Shown piece by piece: positions 33,501 through 44,949 of a stretch of DNA of 64,000 nucleotides. Position numbers and translations under genes: made by a program. Position 1 is the stretch's first letter; every line of letters starts with the position of its first letter. Origin of the DNA: Rhypophila decipiens (lineage: Eukaryota; Ascomycota; Sordariomycetes; Sordariales; Naviculisporaceae); contig MU858050.1 of assembly GCA_033297075.1 (NCBI GenBank), positions 496,001 through 560,000 on the forward strand, in the 5' to 3' direction. The notes beneath the pieces are model-generated. The model saw nothing but the letters and a program-made list of their open reading frames with translations. It did not search any database and had not been told where the DNA came from.

Positions 33501-36500
33501 TCCCATCGGATTCCTCTGAACCCTTGATATGCGGCTCCAAGAAGAATAGCGCACGGGCATACTCTTTACAGTCGAAGGCTCTGCGAGAGATCAATTCCGT
33601 ATCCAAGCTGTCAAGTACTTCTTGGGCCCACTTGAGTTCCCTTTGGTCTCGAGAGCTCGATCCCGGTTTGGACTTGCGAGTCTGGATCCATCTGAGGAAG
33701 TAGTCGATGATGCGAAAGACGGCCTCGTAGAGTAACTTGGTCTGTTCTCTCTCCCCGTAAGACGCAGATTCCGGAGGCTGGTACTGCAGAATCGCGTTCA
33801 GCTCACCAGCAACCTTGTCTCGAAACTCAGACGACTGCTCATGTCCAACGACAACGTGCAGAGTAACATATGGCAAGAGAAACTCCGCCACCGCCAGCTC
33901 TTTTACTTTAATAAGACGACACAACGGCTCAAATACTATTTGGCTGAAGACATTCTGGCCGTTCCGTAAAAGATCGAGCACGAACACTCTGAGCCAGCTT
34001 GCATAGGCCCTCCCAGGCGTAAAGACGGGGTACTTGGCCGCTACGTGCGGCATGGGTCCGATGGCGAATCTGGAGTCTAAAAAGGGCGCCAGGGCGTTGC
34101 GCGCCGATTCCGACATGTTGTTCCATCTCTTGAAGTTCCGTGCAGTCGCGCCGGCTCCCTGATGCTTAACCGCGTCGTTGATGTCCACCCGCTCCATCAG
34201 CTCCTGCATTGCGTAAGAAAGAAATCCAAGAAACTTGGTGTCAACGGTTGACAGAAAAGCCTTGACCAGCACATTCTCGAGAAGGAAAGCCACGAAATCG
34301 CTGGTCTCATTGGCATCCTCAAAATTGTGTGCGACAACAATCTGTCGCTCTTCCCTCGTGGTCTCGACGCGATTTGAGTCGAGACAACCGATGAGACCGA
34401 TAGCATCGGCGCAAAGGCGTGAGATGGTCGGCTGCCAGCCATTGTATTTGGACGAACAGTCCAGCAATGATCGCATCAAGGTGGTGACGACGGAATCGGG
34501 TTGCCCACTAATGGTGGAAGCCTGGAGGAAATCTTGGTTGTCTGACAAGTAATCCAACAACTCGGTCAGCGCTCGCTCGACCACGCCCGGATTTTCGTGG
34601 CTCAATCTCTCGGAAAACAGGAGGAATGATTCCCTCTTGTCAAGGGGAGAGCGGAGCTCTTCCAGCCTTGCGACTACATCCGCAAGATCCGAGATGGTCT
34701 TCAGAGAGGGGAGCTTGTTCGCAAAATCGAAAAGAATGGGCGCATTCTTTTCGAAAAGAGTTTCGATGAGGCCTCTGGCCTTTTGCTTCGTTTTCTCGTC
34801 GAACTCGGTCCAATAATGCCCGATGACAAAAAAGGTCGTCTCAAGCTGCGCCGTGATGTCGTCGTGTCCCAGTTGGGTGAGCATGGCCTCCCAACATGAG
34901 AAGGCGGCAGGTCGGAGCTCATAAGACGCCAGAGCGTCCAACAGACATGCAGACATTTGTGGCCGAGCGATAGAGACGTATGTTTTGCACGTCTTGATCA
35001 TCTCTTCCATGGCCCCAAGGCATCGTTTCTGCTCTTGAATCGGAGGATGCTGGCCAAGGGAGTCGGTGATCGTTTCACTCAATCTCGCCGCTAGCCCAAG
35101 GGCGTATTGCTGCAGATAGCGGCCGATAATGTCTCCTTTCTTGGATCTCTTATCCTTGGCGTCGGTCGAAAGCCATGTTGCCATATTCGCAAGAGCAGAT
35201 CGCACTCGAGATTTGCGAGCCTCATCCGCTTCGCTACCGGCCTTGAAGAGCTCCAGAGCAATCTTCAAAGGATCTGTACCGAGGAGCTCTACCAGCTCGA
35301 ACGAGTCGAAGTGCGATGATATATTCCTAAGCGTGGACATCGCGTACTTGGCCATGTCCGGGGCCTCCTGAATCAGGAGGAGTGCAAGAATCGCGGGTAG
35401 ATTAGCAGGCTCGAGACAAGGGGCCCAGGTCTCTGTCTCTCCTCGTGCCTCGGCAATTTTCTGGACGACGTCCTTCTTCTTTGTGAGCACTAACCAAGGG
35501 AGGGCGTCCTTCTGAAGGAGCCGCAGCAGGTTCGGAACACTGATTTGAAGCAGCTCGGCGATCGTCTTCGTTGTTTGGGGGCTTGTTACCAGATCCTTGA
35601 TCACTGAAAAGGCCAAGCTAGACCAAAAAGGCTCGAATAGTCTCCTGGTGGTCACACCGCGAGCCTCAGCCAAGTTCAAAATCTCGCTGGCAGCAAAGGC
35701 GGAAACTGTCACATTGCGGTGCCCGAGGTACTCGACAAGTTTTACGAGAACGAGATTCAGTTCATCATCACCAGCGACTCTGCCAACCTGTCCCCAAGCC
35801 ATTATACAGCTTTCGTGTAGGAGCGGTGCGCCCTTGTCAGAGAGTGACCTCAGCACGGCCAAAGCGGTGGCTCTGTTTTTTCTGAGAACTTCTTTATCAA
35901 TAGGATTTGTTGCCGAGTCGGCCAGGATGACGCCAATGGTCCGTCCAGCAGCAATGCGAAGCTCTCGTACCGAGCTATTCAGGGACTGTAAACACCACTG
36001 GCCAGGCCCGGGTTTCTCCACGTCCCAGTATTCGGCCTCACCAGGGCGCCGTGAATGTCGTGCCATGCGTCTCAGAGCGAACATTGCAAAGATTCGGGGC
36101 CGTTTGGATTCAATAAAGCTGGGAAGCTTGATTAGGCTGGAGAAGAAGCTAAAGACAATCATCTTTAATTGTGTGTCATTCGCCTCAGTAGCCGGTGACA
36201 GCACCTGTGAAGAACAAAGGGTACATCGAAATCGAAGTGAAGAGCCATTCGATTTGAGTTCCAGGGTCTCTTCAGCGGTGCAAAAGAGGTAGGAAGCAGT
36301 CTCAATGATCTGACATTGGTTATCCTCGTTTGTATTTTCGAAAGCGGCGATCAACAGGGCTTCAAGGTCCTCCATGTTGCTATCCGGGCCCAAACCAGCC
36401 ATATGCTGCAACACACGCCATATTTTAATTCGAGCGTGGTCACGTGGCCTCGGATCGATAGAGTCGTTCTTATACTTCACGCCTAATTTGCTCACTTCCT

Positions 36501-37984
36501 GTCGGAGCAAGACGTCGAATTTGTCTGGCTTGAAGGCCTCGTCGAGAACCACCGGAAGAGGACTTGCGGTTACGTGAGAGAGAAGATGGACGGACCGCTG
36601 GTAACCAGTTAGTTACATGGTGCAACCGTGATGTCACAGCGAGACATGACTTACCCAGATGTCGGTATTGGGGCCTATGATTGCTCCTTCTTCTGACACC
36701 AACTGCAGTGCAGGAGTGATTAGTCGAGTAACTATCAGTCTTGAGGTAGGCCTGTGCATAATGGCCCCCTTGGCAAGCTGGATCAAGGCAGAGCAAATGA
36801 CGCGCCTGAGAGCTTCGCCCCTGTCGTCGTCCACGAGAAGGGAGTCAGGTTGTCCAAACATAGCACAACAGACCGTGACGAGGTTGGCATTGGCCTTCAG
36901 GCTCAGAACCGAGGCCACCCCATCCGAGTTGTTCTGTGCTACTGCTAGATCAAGAGCCATCCGGATGGTCGTCGTCAGGTCGAAATCTAATGGCTGCACA
37001 ACCACAACGAGCTGAGAGACAATGGGTAAAAAGCAATCTAGGAACCAGACCAGGTTATGGCTGAAAAGCAAGGGGACCTGGACGTTGGTCTTGTTTATTA
37101 TGGCATCATGCACGATGGAGATAAGGCCCGTGGCATGCCGCAGAAGCGTTTCCCGTCCTCGAATTGTGTATGTGCATCTTCGCGGCTGGGAATCGATATC
37201 GAGAGCAAAGGCTTTGCGGTAAGTATCGGGAGGGAGATCTAGTCTGACTGACTGGTCTGGTTGTGACTGATCGAGCGTTTTAAGGTAGTCAAGAACAGCT
37301 AGAGAGAGAGGTATGTTAGCATGCTGTTAACATCTGCGTTGCCAATGCCAATAACGGGAGGGGATCCTTGCCAGTCAGATTTGTCTGGAAGTACTGCATA
37401 ATCAGAGACCCCATATTCCACAACGATCCATTATTCGCCGTGAGCTCAAAGACGAAGCATAGTAGGCCATGGATTGCCGAAGCAATGGGCGTACATCTGG
37501 TATTTCCCAGTAGCTTGAGCAATCGCGGCAAAATCCACAACCACAGCGGTTCTTGGCCTCTGAATATAAATGATTTCCCATCTGTCTTCAACTCCAGAAC
37601 TGCAGGCGTTTCTTTGATCGTGACCGTAAGAAAATTCAGGACATTCAACGCTTGGGTGCGGAGATGTGCTTTGTTGGCAAATGGATCGTCCCACTTGAGT
37701 CCGTCAAGCACGACGATGCCCGACATGTATATAAGCAGATGATTGTGCTCAATTCGCTCTTCTTGTGTCGTGAGTAGTTTCGGATCACTCTTTACTCGTT
37801 CGATCGCGTTAAACAGCCGTTTCATCTCACTCGTCTCGTCCGGGCGTGACGATCGGTTCGGGGTCGTCGAGATGTTTTCGACGAGCTGCGCAGCAAGGGT
37901 CGAAGGTGGAGGCCCCGCCGTCAGGCCGCCCGAGGCGCTGATCGCTTTCCCATGCTGTTGCGCCATTTTGTATCCATTCGCCAT
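30571..37984 (-). CDS. ATR/Mec1 checkpoint kinase (UvsB/Mus-9 type)
   Basis: Three exons (37984-37372, 37298-36655, 36597-30571) give 2427 residues, the normal size of ATR kinases. Residues up to about 1450 are HEAT-like helical repeats. A FAT region follows, then the PI3K-like kinase domain: GLLIKPKDDLRTDQRLMEFN, the catalytic loop GLGDRHGENVLLEE near 2265, and VFHVDFNCLFDKG with the activation-loop Asp. The protein ends in a FATC motif, AVNPRNLSAMYIGWCPFL. The MYIGW ending and FNCLFDKG point to ATR rather than ATM or TOR. ATR with its Ddc2/ATRIP partner senses RPA-coated single-stranded DNA and signals replication stress. The first intron (37371-37299, 73 nt) starts with GC instead of GT: GCAAGG, with branch GCTAAC and acceptor CTAG. 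Only that choice keeps the frame. The gene is bracketed by two minisatellites. Confidence 0.96.
37299..37371 (-). other. GC-AG intron in ATR gene
   Basis: A 73-nt intron with a GCAAGG donor, a GCTAAC branch point about 20 nt before the end and a CTCTCTCTAG acceptor. All nearby GT donors I tried leave the frame shifted into an early stop, whereas the GC donor joins T-G/CT-GTT in frame. GC-AG introns are a known minority class handled by the major spliceosome. Confidence 0.75.
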
Positions 37985-38877
37985 CGACGTATGTCGAGGG
38001 GAACTCGTGGGACCAAGGCGAATTGATGGGATGCGGGATGTTGGGGTGGGATTTAGTCGCGACGAGACGCGGACGGGGGAACTGAGTTAAAGTGGCAACG
38101 CGTGACCACGTGACAAATTGTGCGCTGCCGCTAAAACCACCGTATAGCCTTCATTCAAGGCATTTATTCGAGCCAGTTAAGGCATTTATTCGAGCTAGTT
38201 AAGGCATTTATTTAAGCTAGTTAAGGCATTTATTGAAGACACTCGAGGTATTTATTCGAGTCCATCGAAAGCATTTATTCAGGACAGTCGAAGTACTTAT
38301 TCAAGTCCATCGAAGGCATTTATTCGAGCTAGTTAATGCATTTATTCAAGACTATTCGAGTCTGTTAAAGGCATTTATTTAAGACAGGTAAGGTATTTAT
38401 TCAAGATAGTCGAGGTATTTATTCGAGCTCGTTACGGTATTTATTCAAGCTCGTTACGATATTTATTCGAGCTTGTTACAGTATTTATTCGAGCTCGTTA
38501 CGGTATTTATTCCCGTCGCGGTAGTCGAACGTATTTATTCGACCGAGTCGAGGCATTTATTCGAGCCAGTCAAGGCATTTATTCGAGCCAGTCAAAGGCG
38601 TTTATTCGAGCTAGTAAAAGGCATTTATTCGCGTATTTGACCTAATAATATTCATAACTTCAGAAAAACGGTACGAGGGCTCTGAAATGTTCACCCCATG
38701 TCCAACTCAAAATTGTATACAGCGGCCAGCCATAATTCAACAAGCTGCTGTTGTTATTCCCCATAATCTAAGCCACTAGACGTTTCTGAGCTAGAGGAAC
38801 AGAAAAAAGGACAAAACAGATTGGGTATACAAAACTCGCTGGCTAGCTAAAGCTGATACCATTTATTAAACTACGAA
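37985..38877. other. Intergenic region with right minisatellite
   Basis: This is the ATR promoter side and the 3' side of the SRP-receptor gene. Only about 170 bases separate the ATR start codon from the minisatellite, so the ATR promoter is either very compact or includes the repeats. Bases 38640-38877 should be the SRP-receptor 3' untranslated region. Confidence 0.7.
38155..38630 (-). repeat. 22-bp AATAAA-rich minisatellite, right array
   Basis: About 21 units with a period of about 22 bp. The plus-strand consensus is near GGCATTTATTCGAGCTAGTT, so AATAAAT lies on the minus strand in nearly every unit. Units vary (CGAGCCAGTC, CAAGCTCGTT, CGAGTCCATC), so the array is old or gene-converted. 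It is the inverted counterpart of 30058-30272. It lies downstream of the SRP-receptor gene and upstream of the ATR gene, both transcribed leftwards, and would expose many poly(A)-signal-like motifs to readthrough transcripts. Confidence 0.95.
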
Positions 38878-41051
38878 TCAAGTAGTACTGCTCAAAAGCT
38901 TCTCTACCGCCCATTTCACCGAAAAGTTTCTCAAATCCGAATAGTGTTGCCCGACGCCAACGAAGAGCACTGGAACATTGGTAGCATGCACAAGGCTGAC
39001 CAGCGTGCCCACCATATCTCCAACCGTGTCACACTTGGAGATGATGAACCCATCCAGGGAGCGGCCAGAACCAAATGCAGCGTTGAAGTTCCTCGCCTGT
39101 GCCACCGAGTCCGTACCTACAAGAGCCTGAACAAGGAATTCGAGTTAGCTTCAGTTCATATGAAACAGACGACAGAGACTCGGTCAATCTTACCTCGCCA
39201 ACCATGAGAATTTTGTCTGGCTGGGCAAACTTGGCAAACTTCTCCAAGGACGACATCAGGCGCTGGTCATTGTGTCTGCGGCCAGCGGTATCGATCAAAA
39301 CAACGTCAAACCCTTCTTGCGCGGCAAAGGTGACAGCATCCTTCGCCACCGTTGCGGCATCTTTTCCGTACCCTTTTTGGTACAGCTCAACCTTGCCACC
39401 CTCACGCGCGGTCAATTCCTTCAAGTTCCGTACGTGAACTGCAAGTTGCTCCACGGCTCCAGATCGGAACGTATCGCCGGCAGCGATCAGAACCTTGTAT
39501 TTGTTTTGCAAGAGAAAGAAGCAAATCTTGGACAGGTTGGTTGACTTTCCTACACCATTAACTCCAACAATAGACATAACATATGGGCGGGCTTTTCGTA
39601 GTGATGTTACCGGAGGTGATGTTATGGAGTCGATTTCGCGGAGGAGATCCAGAGACGACGTAGGGGTCAGCATCTTTGTAAGAGAAGCTTCCATAGCGTT
39701 TTGTATCCGCGTGTTAATGCCTGAATGTAAGTAGTTGGTAAGCTCATGTCAAACACAATGGCGGCAGGCGATGTGTAAGACTCACTCTCAAAGTTGGCAG
39801 TCTTGACTCCAATAAGCTCCTTTTCGACACCTTCGCAGAGTCGTATGGCAGCTTCTTGAGCCACGTTTTTCTTCAGCAGATGTTCTACCATTCCCTTCAT
39901 CGCCTTGTCCAGGTCTGCTTTCGTCAAGACCTTGCCACCAACAACATTTCTGAATAGGCCGCCGATGGCACTTAGGCTGGAGCCCACAAGACCGCCCGAG
40001 TTTGACTGACCGGGCTTGACGGCGGCTTTCTTCGCTTCTTCTGACGCAAGAATCTGGTGCACTTCGTCACCAAGGTCTTTGAGGACAAATTTGCCCTTGG
40101 TTTGTGAGCCCCACGTCGACGCATCAACCTCTTCCATCGCACCAGGTCTGGAACCGGGCTCGGCTTCGCTCTCACTAGTAGCGGCGTTCAGGGCCGAGTA
40201 GTCGAGTTGAACATCGCTATCGTCTTCGTCTGCAAGGCCGTCTGCGTCCCATCTTCTTCCACGCTTGGCTGTCTTGACTTGCTTGGACTTCTTTGCCGGT
40301 CCCTCATCTCCAGAGGAAAAGGGCGCCGAGGTATTTGCCTGGGCTTTTCTCGCCCTCCGGGACATCTTGGCGACAGGCCCGGCCTTGGCAACGACTAAGT
40401 GACTGGATCCTGGGGTGGATGGGCGCGATGCGTTTGGCGTCCCTGATTCCCCCAACTGTTCGCCTTTACCGCCTGCCACTTGCGCGCGACTTTTGGGAGT
40501 AGCAACCGCCGGGAGCGGAGGCTCATCGCCAACTTCCGAATCCTGTCTCGTCGATTTTAGGTCTTTGGCGTCCGATTTACTTCCAAGCTTCTCCAACTCT
40601 TCATACTGCTGATCAAAGTAGGCATCGAAGCCTGGGCACTCCAGAATTGTATTGTTCGGTTTCTTGAGCTGGTCGCCATAGAGACTGACGAATATTGCTT
40701 TAATATTGTCGACGAGCTTGTCGATCCAGGAGAGGTGCAGAAGGGACCGGTAGACGGCCTAGGGACCTGAGATCAGTTGTACGTTGAGGGGCAGACTGCG
40801 TGCAAGAGAAGACCAACCACAAAAATAATTCCTAGCTCTTTATTAAATGTCCAACGCAGGGTATGCTGTTCGTGCTTGTACGGAGGATTAGAAGCAGCCG
40901 ATGCGCCGTCTTTGGCGGCGGCGACCGAGCTCTTCTCCTCGATAAAGACATCCGTAATGAAGTTGTTGACGACCGAAGGGCTCACGGCTGCGAAGGTCCG
41001 CGACCAGAGCACCACCCCAGACGTCGTGATGATCTCGAATGTATCTAACAT
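38878..41051 (-). CDS. SRP receptor alpha subunit
   Basis: Four exons (41051-40818, 40758-39786, 39720-39194, 39126-38878) give 660 residues, with introns of 59, 65 and 67 nt. The N-terminal SRX domain (MLDTFEIITTSGVVLWSRTF, then GIIFVAVYRSLLHLSWIDKL) binds the membrane-anchored beta subunit. A charged linker with KKSKQ and RRARKAQ follows. The GTPase NG domain has G1 GVNGVGKST near 455, DTFRSGAVEQL, G3 DTAGRRHNDQRLMSSLEK near 548 and a G4-like SKCD near 608, in the typical fungal form ISKCDTVGDMVGTLVS. The C-terminus has the GVGQHYSDLR closing motif. It receives SRP-ribosome complexes at the ER membrane. The start codon is the first ATG of the SRX domain. It diverges from Yif1, 565 bases away. 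Confidence 0.96.
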
Positions 41052-41616
41052 GTTCGTATGGAATCGGGGGGTGCGCGGAACTTTGAAATAAATATTATGA
41101 CCTCTTCATAAACAAATGATGCTGTCGCGGAACTGGCTGAAGTGCGCTGAAGAGATTCAATGGCAACGGAGCACGGAATAAGTTCATACGGGTTACAACG
41201 CCACCTACCTTCCATCTGATAGCGTCCGATACGGGAAGGTAGGGCGAGGTACGTTGTACTTCTCGGTGGATCAGCCCCTTTTGACTGAAATCGCAAGCGC
41301 TGATTGGAGCGCAGAAGGTAGCCTGGACCGTCCCGACAATTAACCGAGTATGTACGTAAGCCTCGAGGAGAGAGCCACAAAGGTCAAGTTGGCTGTTTGA
41401 GCTCTGGAAATGACAGCATCTTGAAATTGCTTCAATCGATCTCACCGAACTTACGCAGCTCTCTCGCAACCAACAGCTGTCCCTTTTCAATCAACCACAC
41501 CGAATCGCAACCATCTCGCCTTTTTCTTACCAACTTTTGACGAGTAGCTGCATCAACCATTGGATTGCGTGACAAAGTCCTCGAATTTTTGAAACACTGC
41601 CATACCATCCAGCACA
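41052..41616. other. Divergent promoter region, SRP receptor / Yif1
   Basis: The 565 bases between two divergent start codons should contain both promoters. Both genes belong to the early secretory pathway, so shared regulation is possible. I see no clear TATA box. Bases 41480-41616 are pyrimidine-rich and probably form the Yif1 leader. Confidence 0.5.
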
Positions 41617-42745
41617 ATGCAGAGGCCAACAACATACGGACAATCGCCGCCTCTACACCACCCCGTTCCTCAACATGTATCAACCGTCCCGCAACTGAGA
41701 TCTCCTCCTCCTCCGCCCGTATCCCAACCCCAGTCAGGCTATGAGGGTAGCCCATATCAACAGCAACAGGCACGCGTGCCATCAGGGTCAGGGAATATGT
41801 TTGGACAATATGGCAACTTCATGAACGACCCAGCAGCACAGCTGGCGTCACAATTTGGACAGACAGCCTTTAGACAAGGGCAAGATTACTTGGAGAGCAA
41901 TGTAAGTTGGGTGACGCCTGGCGACAGGACTGCGGCCGTTGGAAACCTGTTTGGCTGACATTGTTTGTTCTTCGCTTCTCTTAGGTCAGCCGATTCTTGA
42001 ACGTCCCGGCGCTCAAGTACTACTTCGATGTCACGAACTCCTACGTAATAAAGAAGCTCTGCCTTGTCCTATTTCCCTGGAGGCACAAGCCCTGGTCGCG
42101 AAAACAGGCGATGGGCCCCAGCGGTCAGGAGGGTGGTTATCTTTCGCCGCGAGACGATCTCAACAGTCCAGACATGTACATCCCTGTCATGGCATTCGTG
42201 ACATATATCTACCTTAGGACTCTGATCGCCGGACTTCGAGGCGAGTTTCAACCAGAACTATTCGGGTACATAGCAACAACGGCTTTTGGGGTGGTGGCGG
42301 CGGAGATTCTGGGCCTCAAGCTCGGCTGCTATCTGCTTAGTATCTCGAACACGTCACAGCTCTTGGATCTGGTGGCCTATTCAGGATACAAGTTCGTTGG
42401 TGTCATCACCACTATCAGCATCGCTGAGATCGTAAATGGGGGAGAGGGGACCGGAGGATGGGTTGGCTGGACTGTCTTCTTCTATACCTTCTTGGCGAAC
42501 TCGCTTTTCCTGGTGAGTGGGAATTTGAGACTGCACTGCAGCAAGAGTAACGTACTAACTTGGTTCATTTCCAGATGCGATCCCTCAGATACGTTCTTCT
42601 GCCCGAAATCAACGGTGATAACCGGGGACCCATGCAGACGATGCAAACCGAGTCGCGATCGAAGAGGAGCCAGAGGACGCAGTTTCTGTTCTTCTACTCA
42701 TATGTTGTCCAGCTCTTTTTCATGTGGATTTTGAGCCAACCATGA
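41617..42745 (+). CDS. Yif1, ER-Golgi transport membrane protein
   Basis: Three exons (41617-41901, 41985-42512, 42575-42745) give 327 residues. Introns of 83 and 62 nt have GTAAGT and GTGAGT donors. The N-terminal 95 residues are Pro/Gln-rich and cytosolic, followed by the family block DYLESNVSRFLNVPALKYYF and VTNSYVIKKL. About five membrane segments follow, including MAFVTYIYLRTL, ATTAFGVVAAEILGLKLGCY, VFFYTFLANSLFLMRSLRY and FFYSYVVQLFFMWIL. Yif1 works with Yip1 and Rab GTPases in COPII vesicle fusion and ER-Golgi structure. The length agrees with yeast Yif1 (about 314) and mammalian YIF1A/B. It is divergent from the SRP receptor and in tandem with the Mpv17-type gene. Confidence 0.95.
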
Positions 42746-43501
42746 GGGTTCATGTTTCCATGAGGAGTATTTGGACAGTGAAGAACGCGCCGTATGAATT
42801 TAGCATGGGTCTTGGTGTACTGGATAGGGCCGGTAACACGGCGGCGAGGAGGACGTAGTGATATTCGACCCCTGAGCGGGTACGCGGGTTTTTTACTGCC
42901 TTCAAAGAATAGAAATCGGCGGAATCCCATCACTGGCTTTTTGCCATCATTTCTTCGGTTCGAGACAGGGCTGAAATGTGCTGGCGACGGCCTCAAGTCA
43001 TTCTGCAGAGAAGTTTGCCCAGTTACCTATACCAGTATCATGTATGTTCTAATGAAAGAGACCGAAATCCCAAATTTCAACCCGGGCTCCAGTAAAGTGA
43101 AATGCCGTCATTACCCAGTATCATAACCGCGAATTATTCTACTTAATGCCACCCAAACTTTCAAATGCTGTATAAATCTGATGTACCAGTCGATCATCGA
43201 CATGCTGCACTTGCTGGTGTGGGGCGAACCATGATTACCTACCAGTTGCTGCCAAGGTACTGATACCGTACCGTATCTGTGGTACCAATGCCGCAGCGTG
43301 CAGACCGACAACTTCCAAGGTTCTCGAAAGGACAACAAACACGGTCTTCGCAACCCTTTTCTATCTTTTTATAAAACTCGCTTTCACGTGGTTTCCATAT
43401 AAGCCGACAGAAGATAAGAAAGAAGCCCGCTACATTTTGTTTTCCTATCGCGTTCTAGAGAGGGGCCCAGCTACCTGTCGAGGTGCCCAAACAGGGTGAC
43501 A
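42746..43501. other. Intergenic region
   Basis: The tandem interval between Yif1 and the Mpv17-type gene holds the 3' end of the first and the promoter of the second. A TATAAAA motif lies near 43370, about 130 bases before the next start codon, and is a candidate core promoter. No gene was seen. Confidence 0.5.
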
Positions 43502-44513
43502 ATGTCGTCACTGCCACCCATCGTCATCGCGACGCTCCAGTCGTCCATCATCGCCGCCTTTTCAAACGTCTTGGCTCAGTACATCACTTCCCGGAGCTCT
43601 CAGGTATGTGAAACTAGATTTTTTTCGACCATGGCTTGTTTCCAGGTCCAAATCATCGCCTGGAAATGGCCGTAATTCGGTTCACATTGCGCGTTGGAAT
43701 AAGTGCCAGGATCAAGAATTCACACTTTTCCATGGCAACATGACCCTCTACCTCCTCTGTTTGGATCAAAATCTAGTATACTGGACTTGTACTTACATTC
43801 TGTGATGGGCCACCAAATAGGAACCATTTGTCCTCGACTGGGTCCCAGTATTTCAGTTCTGGCTGTATAGCGTCATCAGCACGCCGCCCAATTTCAGGTG
43901 GTGAGTTGTTCCCGTGCATGAGAAACAAGTCTTTTTCAATAGAGCGTATTCGTCCTTGATATGAGAAAATTTCTTCCTCACACCATTTCACATGCACAGG
44001 CAGGAACTACTAGAGTCTTCTTTCCCATCTTATCACATCGAGCCCACAAAGGAAGCAATCGCCTCGGCAGCAAAAGGTGATGAGAAAGAACTCGACCAAG
44101 AGGCTACCGAAGGCCGTCTCGTCGAGCCGAAACTCAACAAGCAAAACACGGTGATCAAGGCCGTCCTGGACCAGACCGTCGGCGCGGCGTTTAATACCAT
44201 CCTGTTCAGCTTGTTCATGCATGGAGTCCAATCCGCCATGTTGCACCGTGTTGCCGAGGGCTATGGAGCCCCGGAAAAGGGGCTGGCGTTTTTGTTGAGT
44301 GGGAGTTCGGTGAGGTATGAGAATGTTGACTGGGCTGTTGTGTGGATGAAGTCCAAGGCCGAGTTTTATGGGCTGCTGAAGGCTAGTTGGGCTTTTTGGC
44401 CTTTTGTGAGTGTGATTAATTTTGCGTTTTTGAAGACTGTTACGGCTAGGAATCTCATGGGCAGTTTGGCGGGTCTGGGATGGGGAATTTATATGAGTAT
44501 GATTACTGCTTAG
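43502..44513 (+). CDS. Mpv17/PMP22 family membrane protein
   Basis: Three exons (43502-43603, 43821-43900, 44000-44513) give 231 residues. The first intron is 217 nt, long for this region. The 80-nt middle exon encodes EPFVLDWVPVFQFWLYSVIS, and the junction re-creates PPNFRWQELLESSFPSYHIE, the family signature. The C-terminal part contains KAVLDQTVGAAFNTILFSLF, the WAVVWMKSKAEFYGLLKASW block and the closing WPFVSVINFAFL. Four membrane helices are expected. Members sit in the inner mitochondrial membrane (Mpv17, Sym1) or peroxisome (PMP22); this one resembles the fungal group with the longer loop. Start: ATG with a short helix MSSLPPIVIATLQSSIIAAF. The transported substrate is unknown even for well-studied members. 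Confidence 0.92.
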
Positions 44514-44927
44514 GCGCTGTTAGATCATGTTGAGAAGGGCTGAAGCGGTTTTGAGCTTGTTTTCTGGGACATTTGGCACGAGATCATCTTCGGGAGAGGT
44601 AATGGGGGCAGATCACAGGCAGACGGCAAGAAGAATGCGCCGGAAGGAAAGATTTGTCTTATAGACTAGTATCAGCGTTATTCTTCTCTTTAGAGTCTGG
44701 CGATTTCTACAATGAATTTTGGCTTTAACTACGTTTGCTTTCGCTGCCCATCTTTGTTTCATTTTGATTGCTATCAAACACCGGGATGTTGGACTGATAG
44801 GTCCGAGAACTGGAGTCAGACTTCACGTAAGCACACTGGTCTTGATTGGAACTTTCATAGCTATGTTTCTCGATCGTCTGGTTTGTTTCCCGGCTAAGCA
44901 TTCAGGCAATGCGGAAGGTGAGTACTT

Positions 44928-44949
44928 GCCGATATACGGATATATCGGC
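44928..44949. repeat. Perfect 9-bp hairpin
   Basis: GCCGATATA, loop CGGA, TATATCGGC, followed by a GC-rich stretch. Too isolated to assign a function. It could be part of a termination or protein-binding site, or chance. Confidence 0.7.

Noticed and set aside
17922..37984. TORC1 subunit and ATR kinase as a functional cluster
   Set aside because: They lie 8 kb apart with three unrelated genes between and on opposite strands; nothing beyond coincidence supports a link.
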